Source: Microbacterium sp. SLBN-154
GTDB taxonomy: Bacteria; Actinomycetota; Actinomycetes; Actinomycetales; Microbacteriaceae
NCBI RefSeq assembly: GCF_006715565.1
Contig: NZ_VFNL01000001.1
Location: 1,798,001-1,862,000, forward strand
Length of the DNA stretch: 64,000 bases
Reading direction: 5' to 3'
The translations under genes and the position numbers were made by a program. How positions within the stretch are numbered: position 1 is the first letter of the stretch; each line of letters opens with the position of its first letter. The notes beneath the pieces are model-generated. The model worked only from the letters and a program-made list of their open reading frames with translations. It did not search any database and was not told the origin of the DNA. Below, piece by piece: positions 21,852 through 30,320 of this stretch.

Positions 21852-22940
21852 TTACGCCGCGCGATCAGCCTCGAGCGTCGGATAGTCGGTGTAGCCGCGC
21901 TCGTCGGGGCCGTAGACGGTGGCCTGGTCCACGGGGTTCTCCTCGGCGCCGCGTTCCCATCGCTCCACGATGTCGGGGTTCGCGATCGCCGGGCGGCCGA
22001 CGGCCACGAGATCGGCGACGCCCTCCCCGACGGTGCGGATGGCCTCGTCGCGGGTCGTCACGCGACCGAAGCCGGTGTTGGCGATGAAGGTGCCGCCGAA
22101 GACCCGACGAAGCTCCTGCGGGAGATCGTCGGCGGGATTCTCGTGGAGGATGCTGAGGTACGCCAGCCCCAGGGGAGCGAGGCCCTCGACCAGAGCCAGG
22201 TAGGTGGCCCGGGTCTCCTCGGCGTCACGCTCCCACACGTCCTGGATGTTGTGCGCGGGCGAGATGCGGATGCCGACGCGCTCGCCGCCCACCTCCGCCG
22301 CAACGGCCCGCGCGACCTCGATCACGAACCGCGCGCGTGCCTCGGGCGAGCCGCCGTAGCCGTCCCGGCGTCGGTTCGACGCGGGGGAGAGGAACTCGTG
22401 GAGCAGATACCCGTTGGCGGCGTGCAGCTCGACCCCGTCGATCCCGGCGTCGACGGCGCGGCGCGCGGCGGCGACGAACTCGTCGCGCACCGTCTCGAGC
22501 TCGCCGGACTCGAGGGCGTGCGGCACCGGGAAGTCCACTTTCGATCCGTCGGCCAGTCGGGTCTGGCCCTCGATCGCGACCGCCGAGGGCGCGACGATGC
22601 GGGCGGTGCCGGTGATGCCGGTATGGGAGACGCGGCCCCCGTGCATCACCTGCATGAAGACGACGCCACCGGCGGCATGCACCGCCGCGGCCACGTTCGC
22701 CCACCCCTCGGACTGGGCGGTGGTGGCGATGCCCGGCTGACCCGGATAGGCCTTGGACTCCGCGCTCGGGAACACCCCCTCGGTGACCAGCAGTCCGAGA
22801 CCGGCGCGCTGGGCGTAGTACTCGGCGGCCAGGTCGCCGGGCACACCGTTCTCGTCGGCCCGCAGACGTGTCATCGGCGCCAGCGAGAGGCGGTTCTGCA
22901 CGGTGAAGGAGCCGACGGTGGTGGGTGAGAAGAGAGTCAC
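21852..22940 (-). CDS. Old yellow enzyme family ene-reductase (NemA/XenB-like)
   Basis: 362 residues of an FMN-dependent TIM-barrel oxidoreductase that reduces activated C=C bonds and often nitro-esters. Motifs are NRLSLAPMTRLRA, GLLVTEGVF, FMQVMHGGR, ELHAANGYLLHEFL with the active-site His-x-x-Asn pair, SNRRRDGYGG, and VGRPAIANPD for the phosphate. The start is GTG 22940, preceded by AAAGGA. It is a single-gene unit between a tRNA and a small ORF, with no obvious linked regulator. Confidence 0.92.
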   Translation of the reverse strand: MTLFSPTTVGSFTVQNRLSLAPMTRLRADENGVPGDLAAEYYAQRAGLGLLVTEGVFPSAESKAYPGQPGIATTAQSEGWANVAAAVHAAGGVVFMQVMHGGRVSHTGITGTARIVAPSAVAIEGQTRLADGSKVDFPVPHALESGELETVRDEFVAAARRAVDAGIDGVELHAANGYLLHEFLSPASNRRRDGYGGSPEARARFVIEVARAVAAEVGGERVGIRISPAHNIQDVWERDAEETRATYLALVEGLAPLGLAYLSILHENPADDLPQELRRVFGGTFIANTGFGRVTTRDEAIRTVGEGVADLVAVGRPAIANPDIVERWERGAEENPVDQATVYGPDERGYTDYPTLEADRAA

Positions 22941-23078
22941 GGGGGGATCGTCCTTTCGTCGACGGTGTTCCGGATGGACACCGTTCCGGGCGACCCAACC
23001 CTGTCCGCCCGCTCGCTATTCCCGAGTGGCGTCTTCCTGGTGGGATGTCAAGCCCGCGGCATCCGTCTGCCGCCGTCT

Positions 23079-23084
23079 TACGGT
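23079..23084 (+). promoter_or_regulatory. -10 element TACGGT, leaderless start at 23091
   Basis: TACGGT stands exactly six bases before ATG 23091. No -35 or ribosome binding site is apparent. Confidence 0.4.
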
Positions 23085-23090
23085 GGGGTC

Positions 23091-23300
23091 ATGGGGACCC
23101 CGACCGAGGATGACGCGCAGCGCGCGAAGGACCGGCACGACCAGCTCACGCGAGCGCCTGAGGCGACGGAGGCGGATGCCGCCCCCCGCATCCGTGTCAG
23201 CGAACACGACGGCGTCCGCCGCATCGACATCGATCCCGACGCCCCCGTGCGCCCGGGAATGGGACAGACCGGACTCGACGACGGCAGCGACGCGGACTGA
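23091..23300 (+). CDS. Small acidic hypothetical protein, 69 residues
   Basis: 69 residues, strongly hydrophilic, with many Asp, Glu and Arg and no Cys, membrane helix or signal peptide. The C-terminal part is rich in Asp and Gly (GLDDGSDAD). I do not recognise a family. The frame is open upstream, but the ATG at 23091 with TACGGT six bases before it is the best start. It ends 13 bases before the convergent merR gene. Confidence 0.5.
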   Translation: MGTPTEDDAQRAKDRHDQLTRAPEATEADAAPRIRVSEHDGVRRIDIDPDAPVRPGMGQTGLDDGSDAD

Positions 23301-23313
23301 CCGTCCGGTGCGT

Positions 23314-24141
23314 TCAGTCGCCGATGGGACGTCTGGCGACAGGCGCCTGCAGCTCGGTGACCCAATCCGGTCCCGGATCGTGGCCCTCGGCGACGAGGTA
23401 GACCTCTCGGGTAGGGCCGATGATGCGGTACCCGTCGGCGACCACCTGTTCCATCAGCGTGGCCCAGCTCTCACCGATGGAGGTCATGTCGCCGAGGTGG
23501 ATCAGGGTGGCGGCCTCGGCCACCTCGGGAAGATCGACGACCTCGTACCCCGCACCGGGCGTCGGATCGTCCTCGGCGATGTAGGACACGTGGACGGTGA
23601 GGCGGTCGTCGGTGGGTTCGTACCAGAAGATCCCCGGTTCCATCCGCGGGCGCCCCGCAGAGGCCAAGGCGTCATCCAGGCGAGAGACGAGAGAACCGAC
23701 GACGGGACCGACGTGTTCCGGCCCGCTTCCGGGTGAGACCGCTCGGGCCGCGTAGACGGTCACGGGCTCGATGGGCCTGTAGGCGACTTTGGACATGGTC
23801 TCTCCGTTCAGTTGTCGGAGTCGTCGCTCGATCCGGTCGAGACGTGCGCGATCATGGGCCACGGATGCTTCGAGCTCGACACGACGCTCGACGAGCACCC
23901 TTCGCAGTTCAGCAGCCGGATCGCTCGATCCGGCCAGGGTGGCGATGCGGTCCAGCCCGACACCGAGATCCCGTAGCTCGACGATCCGGATCAAGAGAGG
24001 CAATTGCTCCGCGGCATAACGGCGATACCCGGTGCGCGCATCCACGCTCGCAGGCACGAGCAGACCGACGGCGTCGTAGTGGCGCAGCATCCGCGCGCTG
24101 ACCCGGCCCAGGGCGGCGAACTCTCCGATCGAGTAATGCAT
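23314..24141 (-). CDS. MerR-family regulator with GyrI-like effector-binding domain
   Basis: 275 residues. An N-terminal MerR winged helix (YSIGEFAALGRVSARMLRHYDAVGLL, TGYRRYAAEQL) is followed by a dimerisation helix (about 80-120). The C-terminal part (AYRPIEPVTVYAARAVSPG onward) has a BmrR/GyrI-like small-molecule binding fold. Regulators of this kind sense drugs or other hydrophobic ligands and twist an over-long promoter spacer. The start is ATG 24141. Its own promoter, with a 19-base spacer, lies at 24152-24182, so it is likely autoregulated. Confidence 0.88.
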   Translation of the reverse strand: MHYSIGEFAALGRVSARMLRHYDAVGLLVPASVDARTGYRRYAAEQLPLLIRIVELRDLGVGLDRIATLAGSSDPAAELRRVLVERRVELEASVAHDRARLDRIERRLRQLNGETMSKVAYRPIEPVTVYAARAVSPGSGPEHVGPVVGSLVSRLDDALASAGRPRMEPGIFWYEPTDDRLTVHVSYIAEDDPTPGAGYEVVDLPEVAEAATLIHLGDMTSIGESWATLMEQVVADGYRIIGPTREVYLVAEGHDPGPDWVTELQAPVARRPIGD

Positions 24142-24151
24142 GACGGAGTCC

Positions 24152-24182
24152 ACACTCGACCATGACACAGTGTGAGGGTCAA
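24152..24182 (-). promoter_or_regulatory. merR promoter with 19-base spacer and dyad operator
   Basis: On the minus strand, -35 TTGACC (24177-24182) and -10 GAGTGT (24152-24157) are 19 bases apart, the spacing MerR proteins act on. Between them lies the dyad ACACTGTGT, with GACC/GGTC arms further out (24158-24180). Transcription should begin about four bases before the ATG. Confidence 0.6.
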
Positions 24183-24199
24183 ACCGAGACCCCGAGACC

Positions 24200-24229
24200 T
24201 TGACGCGCAAGTGAATACTTGCCTATTGT
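24200..24229 (+). promoter_or_regulatory. arsR promoter and operator
   Basis: -35 TTGACG (24200-24205), an 18-base spacer and -10 TATTGT (24224-24229) place the start of transcription exactly on GTG 24236. Inside the spacer is the inverted repeat GCAAGT-GAAT-ACTTGC (24207-24222). A dimer bound there would cover the promoter, so it is the likely ArsR operator for autorepression. Confidence 0.7.
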
Positions 24230-24235
24230 GACGGT

Positions 24236-24502
24236 GTGGCCGACGTGTACCGGGCGATCGCCGATCCGACCCGCCGTCAGATCCTCGACCTGCTGGCTGC
24301 AGGCGGGGAGATGACGCTCTTCGAGATCTGCTCCCGGCTCGTCGCCGCCGGCACGACCTCGTCTCGGCAGGCGGTGTCGCAGCACCTGGCCGTTCTCGAG
24401 GAGTGCGACCTCGTGCGCACGGCACGTGTCGGCCGGACGAAGATCCACCGGATGCACCGCGAGCCGCTGCGCGAGATCGCCGCGCGATGGCCTCTCGACT
24501 GA
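24236..24502 (+). CDS. ArsR-family transcriptional repressor
   Basis: 88 residues of a single winged helix-turn-helix: YRAIADPTRRQILDLLAAG, then a recognition helix region with SRQAVSQHLAVLEECDLVRTARVGRTK. There are no paired Cys motifs of the metal-sensing ArsR/SmtB type; it has one Cys in EICSRL and one in ECDL, so it is more likely a non-metal member. It starts at GTG 24236, the predicted transcription start. The VOC gene 12 bases downstream is its probable partner. Confidence 0.88.
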   Translation: MADVYRAIADPTRRQILDLLAAGGEMTLFEICSRLVAAGTTSSRQAVSQHLAVLEECDLVRTARVGRTKIHRMHREPLREIAARWPLD

Positions 24503-24514
24503 CAGGAGACAGTG

Positions 24515-24910
24515 ATGGTGAACGCACGGCTGCACGTGATGAGCGTGTTCGTCGACGACCAGGAGAAGGCGCTGCGGTTCTACACCGACAGGCTCGGATT
24601 CGTCGTCAAGAACGACATTCCGCTCGGGGAGTACCGCTGGCTGACCGTCGTGGGCAGCGATGCGCCCGACGGGGTCGAGCTGCTTCTGGAGCCTGACGAG
24701 AATCCTGCGGCGCAGGAGTACACGCGCGCGCTCGCCGAGCAGGGGATCCCCGCGGCATCGTTCACCGTGGACGATGTCGATGCCGCGTATGACGAGCTCG
24801 TCGCCGCAGGCGTGACCTTCCTGCAGGCGCCGACCACGGGAGGGCCCGTGCGGACGGCGGTGCTGGATGACACCTGCGGCAACCTCGTGCAGCTGGTGAG
24901 CCCCGCCTGA
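24515..24910 (+). CDS. VOC-superfamily (glyoxalase-like) protein
   Basis: 131 residues with two beta-alpha-beta-beta-beta modules: VMSVFVDDQEKALRFYTDRLGF and ASFTVDDVDAAYDELVAAGVTF. It ends with DDTCGNLVQLVSP, the usual metal-ligand strand. VOC proteins are dioxygenases, glyoxalases, or resistance proteins that bind drugs. The start is ATG 24515, seven bases after AGGAG. ArsR-VOC pairs are common and usually act as a self-regulated pair; the substrate is unknown. Confidence 0.85.
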   Translation: MVNARLHVMSVFVDDQEKALRFYTDRLGFVVKNDIPLGEYRWLTVVGSDAPDGVELLLEPDENPAAQEYTRALAEQGIPAASFTVDDVDAAYDELVAAGVTFLQAPTTGGPVRTAVLDDTCGNLVQLVSPA

Positions 24911-24936
24911 GGAGCGACGACACCACCACTCGGCGG

Positions 24937-25452
24937 TCACCGGGACTGCTGGAAGCCTTGTGCCTGCCTCGGGTCGTCAGCGACACGCACGCCGTACGTG
25001 TAGGCGAGTTTGCCGCCGAGCCATCCTGACATCGACAGCGCCGCCAGAGCGATCACGGTCAGGATCAACCCCGCGACGCTCAGCTCGTCGTCGTCGCCGA
25101 CGAGGAACCGCACGATGAGGTTCACCGCGAACAGCACCGTGGCCCCGAGATTCAGGAGCATGTGCACGAAGCCTGTTTTCTGCGCCCGCGTTCCGCGCTC
25201 GAGTTGCAGGTAGTCGAGGAATCCCCACACCGCGGCCAGGACCGCTCCGACCAATCCGACGACGATGAGGACGCGTGCGCCGACGACGTACGGCGTCGGA
25301 TCGTCGACGAAGATCGCAATCAGGTCGAACACGAGGCTCGCCGTCCACGCGCCGATGGGGATCGTCACGAGAATCGGGTGGAACGGGTGCCCGTACGGAC
25401 CGGCAAGAGCAGTCCGCGGCCTTTTTGCGCGGTCTCGCGGGGACGAGGTCAT
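24937..25452 (-). CDS. DUF2231-type membrane protein
   Basis: 171 residues. A basic N-terminus is followed by GHPFHPILVTIPIGAW, the His-containing signature of this family, and four membrane helices (about 33-52, 63-82, 98-118 and 126-146). It ends in a soluble tail. Related proteins are sometimes linked to haem or electron transfer, but the function is not established. The start is ATG 25452. The frame is open for another 165 codons upstream with Arg-rich, non-conserved translation, which I reject. Confidence 0.75.
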   Translation of the reverse strand: MTSSPRDRAKRPRTALAGPYGHPFHPILVTIPIGAWTASLVFDLIAIFVDDPTPYVVGARVLIVVGLVGAVLAAVWGFLDYLQLERGTRAQKTGFVHMLLNLGATVLFAVNLIVRFLVGDDDELSVAGLILTVIALAALSMSGWLGGKLAYTYGVRVADDPRQAQGFQQSR

Positions 25453-25583
25453 GGTCAGAGAACCCTTTCGTTTGACGGATCGTCGGGCGACCCGCGCGCC
25501 CTGTCTAGCCTTCGCGGGCCCGGACGGCCGAGGGGCTTGACATCTCAGTGCCGGCAACTCTCCCGCGCAGCCGGCACCCGTGT

Positions 25584-25589
25584 CACACT
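25584..25589 (+). promoter_or_regulatory. -10-like CACACT, six bases before GTG 25596
   Basis: The hexamer fits nAnnnT with leaderless spacing. The same hexamer at the same distance precedes the next gene (25945-25950). Confidence 0.4.
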
Positions 25590-25595
25590 CGTTCG

Positions 25596-25916
25596 GTGAC
25601 CGACGAACCTCAGACCGCCGAGCAACTGATGCGGTCGCGGTTCCGGGCGTTCCGCGACGGTGACGCGGCATGGCTGCTGCGGACCTGGCACCCCTCGACG
25701 CGGCCGGCGACGTTGGACCTCGATGACAGCCCTGTCTGGCGTGGCCTGCAGATCGTCGACACCGTCGGGGGCCGGATCGATGACACCGACGGGATCGTCG
25801 AGTTCCGCGCCACTTACCGCATCGACGGCGGCGTCGGGATCCTCCACGAGCGGTCGCGGTTCGTCCGCGAAAACGGCCGGTGGTACTACGTCGACGGTGA
25901 CATCCGCGACACCTGA
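25596..25916 (+). CDS. YchJ-like (UPF0225) NTF2-fold protein
   Basis: 106 residues. It matches the middle domain of YchJ/UPF0225 proteins: TAEQLMRSRFRAF, LLRTWHPSTRP, WRGLQIVDT, HERSRFVRENGRWYYVDGD. The zinc-binding SEC-C Cys motifs that flank this domain in YchJ are absent, as in many actinobacterial members. Function is unknown. The start is GTG 25596, chosen for the CACACT element; a longer frame from 25548 lacks support. Confidence 0.8.
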   Translation: MTDEPQTAEQLMRSRFRAFRDGDAAWLLRTWHPSTRPATLDLDDSPVWRGLQIVDTVGGRIDDTDGIVEFRATYRIDGGVGILHERSRFVRENGRWYYVDGDIRDT

Positions 25917-25944
25917 CCACGGCCCCCGTGTCGGCGCGAGGATC

Positions 25945-25950
25945 CACACT
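25945..25950 (+). promoter_or_regulatory. -10-like CACACT, six bases before ATG 25957
   Basis: The same hexamer and spacing as at 25584. It suggests the glycosylase has its own leaderless transcript. Confidence 0.4.
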
Positions 25951-25956
25951 GGACGA

Positions 25957-26526
25957 ATGGGATTCCGCGCCTCAGACCTCGAACGGTTCCGCGACGAGAC
26001 GGTGCCCGACCTCCTTCCCGAGCGTCTGCGGCTTCTCTTCGTCGGAATCAACCCGGGGTTGTGGACGGCCGCGACCGGAGCCCACTTCGCCCGCCCCGGC
26101 AACAGGTTCTACCCCGCGCTCGTCGCAGCAGGCGTCCTGCCGCATCCGCCGACGATCACCGAGGAGGGGATGTCGCCTGCCGACCGAGATCTGCTCGTGC
26201 AGCGGGGCATCGGGGTCACCAACCTGGTGCGCCGCGCCACAGCCCGGGCTGACGAGCTGTCGCGTGAGGAGCTCCGTGCCGGTGCGCAGGCTCTGGCAGC
26301 GCTGGTGGCGGATCGGCGCCCGCCCGTCGTCGCCGTCGTCGGGCTCACCGCCTATCGGCAGGGCTTCGACCGCCCGCGAGCCGTCAGCGGAGAGCAGGCT
26401 GAAGCCCTCGCCGGCGCCCGCCTGTGGGTGGTGCCCAATCCGAGCGGGCTCAACGCCCACGACACCGTCGACTCCCTCGCCCGGGCCTACGCCGAGCCTG
26501 CCCGCGCTGCCGGGGTGATCGAATGA
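25957..26526 (+). CDS. mug: G/U mismatch-specific uracil-DNA glycosylase (Mug/TDG family)
   Basis: 189 residues. LFVGINPGLWTAATGAHFARPGNRFY contains the family-1 motif GINPG and the GNRFY segment of MUG enzymes. VVPNPSGLNAH is the second active-site motif (NPSGxN). It excises uracil or thymine mispaired with guanine, a useful activity in a GC-rich genome prone to deamination. Its end overlaps the next start by four bases (ATGA). Confidence 0.92.
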   Translation: MGFRASDLERFRDETVPDLLPERLRLLFVGINPGLWTAATGAHFARPGNRFYPALVAAGVLPHPPTITEEGMSPADRDLLVQRGIGVTNLVRRATARADELSREELRAGAQALAALVADRRPPVVAVVGLTAYRQGFDRPRAVSGEQAEALAGARLWVVPNPSGLNAHDTVDSLARAYAEPARAAGVIE

Positions 26527-27491
26527 GCGCGGTTGCACCACCGCCGCCGCCGACGGAACATGGGGTTGTGCGCGCATCCCAGAGTCACGCAACCACGTCT
26601 CCACGGGCATGGATCGCGGTGGTCGTCGGCGTCGTCGTCGTCGTTGCGGGGTTCACGGGAGCCTGGCTGCTGCGACCCGACGCCGCCGCCGAACCGGCCG
26701 CCGTCCCGACGCCCACGGTGGTGACGCCCTCGGCGACGCCGACGCCCGAGGCGACGCCGCCGCCCGCGCCGGTGGGCTTCGCCGCCAACACCGCCGCGTA
26801 CGAGCTGGCATCGCTGCCCCAGGTCGACGTGTTCGCCGTCCTCCCGCAGCTTCCCGTCGACACCGACCCCGCGAGCGCGCCCACCGGCGAGGTCGTGACC
26901 GCAGCGGGCTCCGGCGCCCCGGTCTTCGCCGACCCGACCGCGGATCCCGTCGCGGTCCTCCCCGCCGAGTACGTTTACGGGGGCACCACGGTCCCCGTGG
27001 TCGAGCGCCAGGAGCACTGGGTGCGGGTGCTCCTCACGGGACGGCAGGCGACGCCGTCGACCGGTGACCCGGGTCAGCTCACGGGGTGGCTGCGCGCCCA
27101 GGATGTCGTCTTCGCGGCCGTGGACGCGCGGGTCGAGGTCTCCCTCTCCGCGCGCACGATCGACATCGTGCGCCCCGACGGCAGCGAACGCATCGCCACC
27201 GACTTCGGATCGGGTGTGGAGGGGACCCCCACCCCCACCGGGCGCTCCTTCATCATGACGACCCGCGTCGAGCCCTCCTTCGGCTACACGCGCGGCTATC
27301 CACTGGTTTACCTCTCGGTGCAGTCGCCGACTCTCGACGGGTTCGGCGGAGCGGATGTCGCGATCACCGCCTTCCACTATCACGATGCCCGTTCGGGTGC
27401 CATCTCCAACGGGTGCATCCGGCTCGACCCGGCCGCGATCGAGAAGCTCGCCGAGCTGCCGATGGGGACCCCCGTCCAGATCCTGCCCTGA
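26523..27491 (+). CDS. L,D-transpeptidase (YkuD domain), membrane-anchored
   Basis: 322 residues. A cytoplasmic Pro-rich start, a membrane helix at about 34-56 (WIAVVVGVVVVVAGFTGAWLL), and a Pro/Thr-rich linker lead to a YkuD domain at about 200-322. The active site reads FHYHD, then GAISNGCIRL, with catalytic Cys near residue 298 and His near 286. Such enzymes form 3-3 peptidoglycan cross-links or attach proteins outside the membrane. It is ATGA-coupled to the glycosylase gene. Confidence 0.9.
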   Translation: MSAVAPPPPPTEHGVVRASQSHATTSPRAWIAVVVGVVVVVAGFTGAWLLRPDAAAEPAAVPTPTVVTPSATPTPEATPPPAPVGFAANTAAYELASLPQVDVFAVLPQLPVDTDPASAPTGEVVTAAGSGAPVFADPTADPVAVLPAEYVYGGTTVPVVERQEHWVRVLLTGRQATPSTGDPGQLTGWLRAQDVVFAAVDARVEVSLSARTIDIVRPDGSERIATDFGSGVEGTPTPTGRSFIMTTRVEPSFGYTRGYPLVYLSVQSPTLDGFGGADVAITAFHYHDARSGAISNGCIRLDPAAIEKLAELPMGTPVQILP

Positions 27492-27565
27492 ACACCGATC
27501 GCGTCCACCCCGTCGCCCTGCCGCTACGCTGGCCGTTGCCCCGCTCTCCCGAAAGGTCGTCCCCC

Positions 27566-28558
27566 ATGCAGCACCGTCCCCTCGGCCGCACCGGCCGCGA
27601 CGTCTCGGCCATCGGTCTCGGCACCTGGCAGCTCGGCGCAGACTGGGGCGATGTCTCCGAGGACGACGCGCTCGCCGTCCTGGAGGCGTCCGTCGACCGG
27701 GGGGTGACCCTCTTCGACACCGCAGACGTCTACGGCGACGGGCGGAGCGAATCGCTCATCGGACGATTCCTGGCCGCACGCCCCGGCCATGAGATCACCG
27801 TGGCGACCAAGATGGGGCGTCGCGTGGAGCAGAGGGCGGAGAACTACACGTCCGAGGCCTTCCGCGCCTGGAACGACCGCTCTCGAGCTAACCTGGGCGT
27901 CGACACCCTCGACCTGGTGCAGCTGCACTGCCCGCCGTCCGAGGTCATCGAATCCGACGCGGTCTACGACGCCCTGGACGCGCTCGTCGCCGACGGCCGC
28001 ATCGCCGCCTACGGGGTCTCCGTCGAGACCGTCGCCCAGGCGCTCGCCGCCATCGCGCGACCGCACGTGACCAACATCCAGATCATCTTCAACCCGTTCC
28101 GTCTGAAGCCCCTCGACGAGGTGCTGCCGGCGGCGGCGGCGGCACAGGTGGCCGTCTTCGCGCGCGTGCCCCTGGCCTCGGGCCTCCTGTCGGGGAAGTA
28201 CACCGCCGACACGACGTTCGCCGAGAACGACCATCGCAGTTACAACCGCAACGGTGAGGCGTTCGACCGGGGTGAGACGTTCTCGGGCGTGGACTACGAG
28301 GCCGGGCTCGCCGCGGCATCCGAGCTCGCGCGTGCCGTTCCCGACGGTGTGAGCCTTCCCGCCGCGACGCTCGCGTGGATCGCTTCGCAGCCCGGGGTCA
28401 CCACCGTCATCCCGGGCGCGCGCAACGTCGCACAGGCGACGTCCAATGCCGAGGCGGGCGCACTGCTCGACGGCGGCGCCGACCTCCGTGGCTTCGATGC
28501 CGCCGTGCACGAGGTCTACGACCGCCACCTGCGCGCAGCCATCCACCCGCTCTGGTGA
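27566..28558 (+). CDS. Aldo/keto reductase
   Basis: 330 residues of an NADPH-dependent TIM barrel. Motifs are GLGTWQLG, FDTADVYGDGRSE with the catalytic Asp and Tyr, ATKMGRR with the Lys, and LVQLHCPP in place of the usual His-containing LHxP strand. IASQPGVTTVIPGARN binds the cofactor. It belongs to the AKR group acting on small aldehydes or ketones. The start is ATG 27566, after GAAAGG; the open frame upstream lies within the L,D-transpeptidase gene. Confidence 0.9.
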   Translation: MQHRPLGRTGRDVSAIGLGTWQLGADWGDVSEDDALAVLEASVDRGVTLFDTADVYGDGRSESLIGRFLAARPGHEITVATKMGRRVEQRAENYTSEAFRAWNDRSRANLGVDTLDLVQLHCPPSEVIESDAVYDALDALVADGRIAAYGVSVETVAQALAAIARPHVTNIQIIFNPFRLKPLDEVLPAAAAAQVAVFARVPLASGLLSGKYTADTTFAENDHRSYNRNGEAFDRGETFSGVDYEAGLAAASELARAVPDGVSLPAATLAWIASQPGVTTVIPGARNVAQATSNAEAGALLDGGADLRGFDAAVHEVYDRHLRAAIHPLW

Positions 28559-28633
28559 CCCGCGGCGGACGATCGGGCGAGTTGTCCACAGCCCCCTCGG
28601 GACGGCAGCAGCGGTTCTGTTAGCTTCGCTCCC

Positions 28634-29131
28634 GTGTCGACGGCTCTGGAGATCACGGCGTTCGCCTACCTGGGTGTGATCAGCGTCGTGCTCGCCGTCA
28701 TCGATGTGCGCCACCATCGCCTGCCGAATCGGATCGTGCTGCCCAGCTACGGCGTCGGCGGAGCGCTCCTCCTGGGTGCGGTGCTCTTCGGCGCGCCGGC
28801 GGCCGCTCTCGGACGCGCCCTGGTCGGGATGATCGTCCTTTTCGGCTTCTACCTGGTGCTTCGCGTGCTCTCCCGCCGAGGCCTCGGCGGCGGAGACGTC
28901 AAACTCGCCGGCGTCCTCGGCCTGTACCTCGGCTGGCTGGGGTGGGAGGCCCTCGCGATCGGTGCCCTCGCCGGTTTCGTCGTCGGCGGTGCGACCGGCA
29001 TCTGCCTGGTCCTCGCGCGGCGCGCCGACCGCCGCACCCGCATCGCCTTCGGACCGGCGATGCTCGTCGGGGCATGGCTCGTCATCGGTGCGAGCGCGGC
29101 CGGCTGGGGGACCGGAGCCGTGGTCGCCTGA
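28634..29131 (+). CDS. Prepilin peptidase (A24 type), single-domain
   Basis: 165 residues with about five or six membrane helices. The two catalytic aspartates are in IDVRHHRLPN (D24) and GLGGGDVKL (D88). The N-terminal methyltransferase domain of PilD is missing, so it is a TadV/FppA-sized enzyme that cleaves type IV or Flp prepilins. No pilin or tad genes are nearby. The start is GTG 28634; TAGCTT stands seven bases before it, so it may be leaderless. Confidence 0.85.
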   Translation: MSTALEITAFAYLGVISVVLAVIDVRHHRLPNRIVLPSYGVGGALLLGAVLFGAPAAALGRALVGMIVLFGFYLVLRVLSRRGLGGGDVKLAGVLGLYLGWLGWEALAIGALAGFVVGGATGICLVLARRADRRTRIAFGPAMLVGAWLVIGASAAGWGTGAVVA

Positions 29132-29240
29132 CCTCTACCGTGCGCCCGATCATTTCTCAACGGCACCGACGTCGCGGGCCTCACCCCCTAGTTTGGCGGT
29201 GGGACACCAGTTATCGACCGTCGACGGGGAGAGTTCGCCC

Positions 29241-30320
29241 ATGCCGAATCTGATCGCGCGTGTCATCGCACGCGCCCTCACGCTGAAGCCCGTGCGCGCG
29301 CTCCTGCTCTACAGCGAACGGCAGGGTCCGATGCTCGCCGACAGCGTGACGTACCGCACGCTGTTCAGCCTGTTCGCCGCCGTGCTGCTCGGGTTCTCGC
29401 TCGCCGCGCTCTGGCTCGCCGGCAACCCGGTCGCCTGGCAGGCGCTGATCGACGCCGTCGACGCGGCCATCCCCGGCCTCGTCGGAGAAGGCGGCCTGAT
29501 CGACCTCGATGACGTCCAGGCGCCCGCAGGACTCACGGTGGCGGGAGTGATCGCGTCCATCGGTCTCGTCGGCGCCGCCATCGGCGCCATCGGATCGCTG
29601 CGTACCGCGATCCGGCGGCTCGGAAACGAACTGACCGACGACTCCTTCTGGCTGTGGGTGCTGCTGCGGAATCTGCTTCTCGCGATCGGGATCGGCACCG
29701 CTCTCGGCGCGTCGGCCGTGGCGACCGTCATCGGCAGCGCCGGGATCTCCCTCGTCGGCGGGTGGCTCGGGCTCGCCGAGGACGACCTGCTGCTGCAGAT
29801 CGCCACGCGGGCGACGACGATCGTCGTGGTCTTCCTCCTCGATGCCGCCGTCATCGCTGTGGCGTTCCGCGCGCTGTCGGGCACCAAGCCCTCGCCGCGC
29901 TCGCTCATCAGCGGGTCCCTCATCGGCGCCGCGGGGCTCACCGTTCTGCAGCAGCTGTCGAGCCTGTTCGTCGGAGGCGCCGGGTCGAACCCGCTGCTGG
30001 CGACCTTCGCCTCGCTCATCGCGCTGCTTCTCTGGCTGAACCTGTCGGCGCAGGTGATCCTCATCGCCTCGGCCTACATCATCACCGGCATCGAGGAGGA
30101 ACGCGATCGGGTCCGCGCCCGCTTCGGTGCGACGACCTTCCTCCAGCGCCGTGTCAAGCGCGCCGAGATGTCGGTGCAGGCCGCCGCCGATGAGTTGGAC
30201 GCGGCCCGCGCCGCCGAGGCGGAGGAGTGGCGGGGCCGGGCCGTTGCGGCAGCGAAGGCGAAACCAAAGACGGACGAGACGACGACATCGGATGCCGGAG
30301 CGCGGCGTGGTGATCGCTGA
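29241..30320 (+). CDS. YihY/BrkB-family membrane protein
   Basis: 359 residues. SVTYRTLFSLFAAVLLGFSLAAL and later LLLWLNLSAQVILIASAY are YihY family hallmarks, and six membrane helices are seen in total. The C-terminal about 70 residues form a charged, Ala-rich cytoplasmic tail with a possible coiled coil. Members were once called RNase BN, but the function is unsettled. The start ATG 29241 has GGGGAGAG nearby, which is most likely a ribosome binding site. Confidence 0.85.
   Translation: MPNLIARVIARALTLKPVRALLLYSERQGPMLADSVTYRTLFSLFAAVLLGFSLAALWLAGNPVAWQALIDAVDAAIPGLVGEGGLIDLDDVQAPAGLTVAGVIASIGLVGAAIGAIGSLRTAIRRLGNELTDDSFWLWVLLRNLLLAIGIGTALGASAVATVIGSAGISLVGGWLGLAEDDLLLQIATRATTIVVVFLLDAAVIAVAFRALSGTKPSPRSLISGSLIGAAGLTVLQQLSSLFVGGAGSNPLLATFASLIALLLWLNLSAQVILIASAYIITGIEEERDRVRARFGATTFLQRRVKRAEMSVQAAADELDAARAAEAEEWRGRAVAAAKAKPKTDETTTSDAGARRGDR

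Noticed and set aside
25537..25542. TTGACA as a -35 for the YchJ-like gene
   Set aside because: A perfect hexamer, but the nearest credible -10 (25584) is about 41 bases away, too far for a promoter.
29229..29234. Leaderless -10 (GAGAGT) six bases before the YihY gene
   Set aside because: It fits nAnnnT, but it is part of GGGGAGAG, which reads better as a ribosome binding site, so it was not counted.
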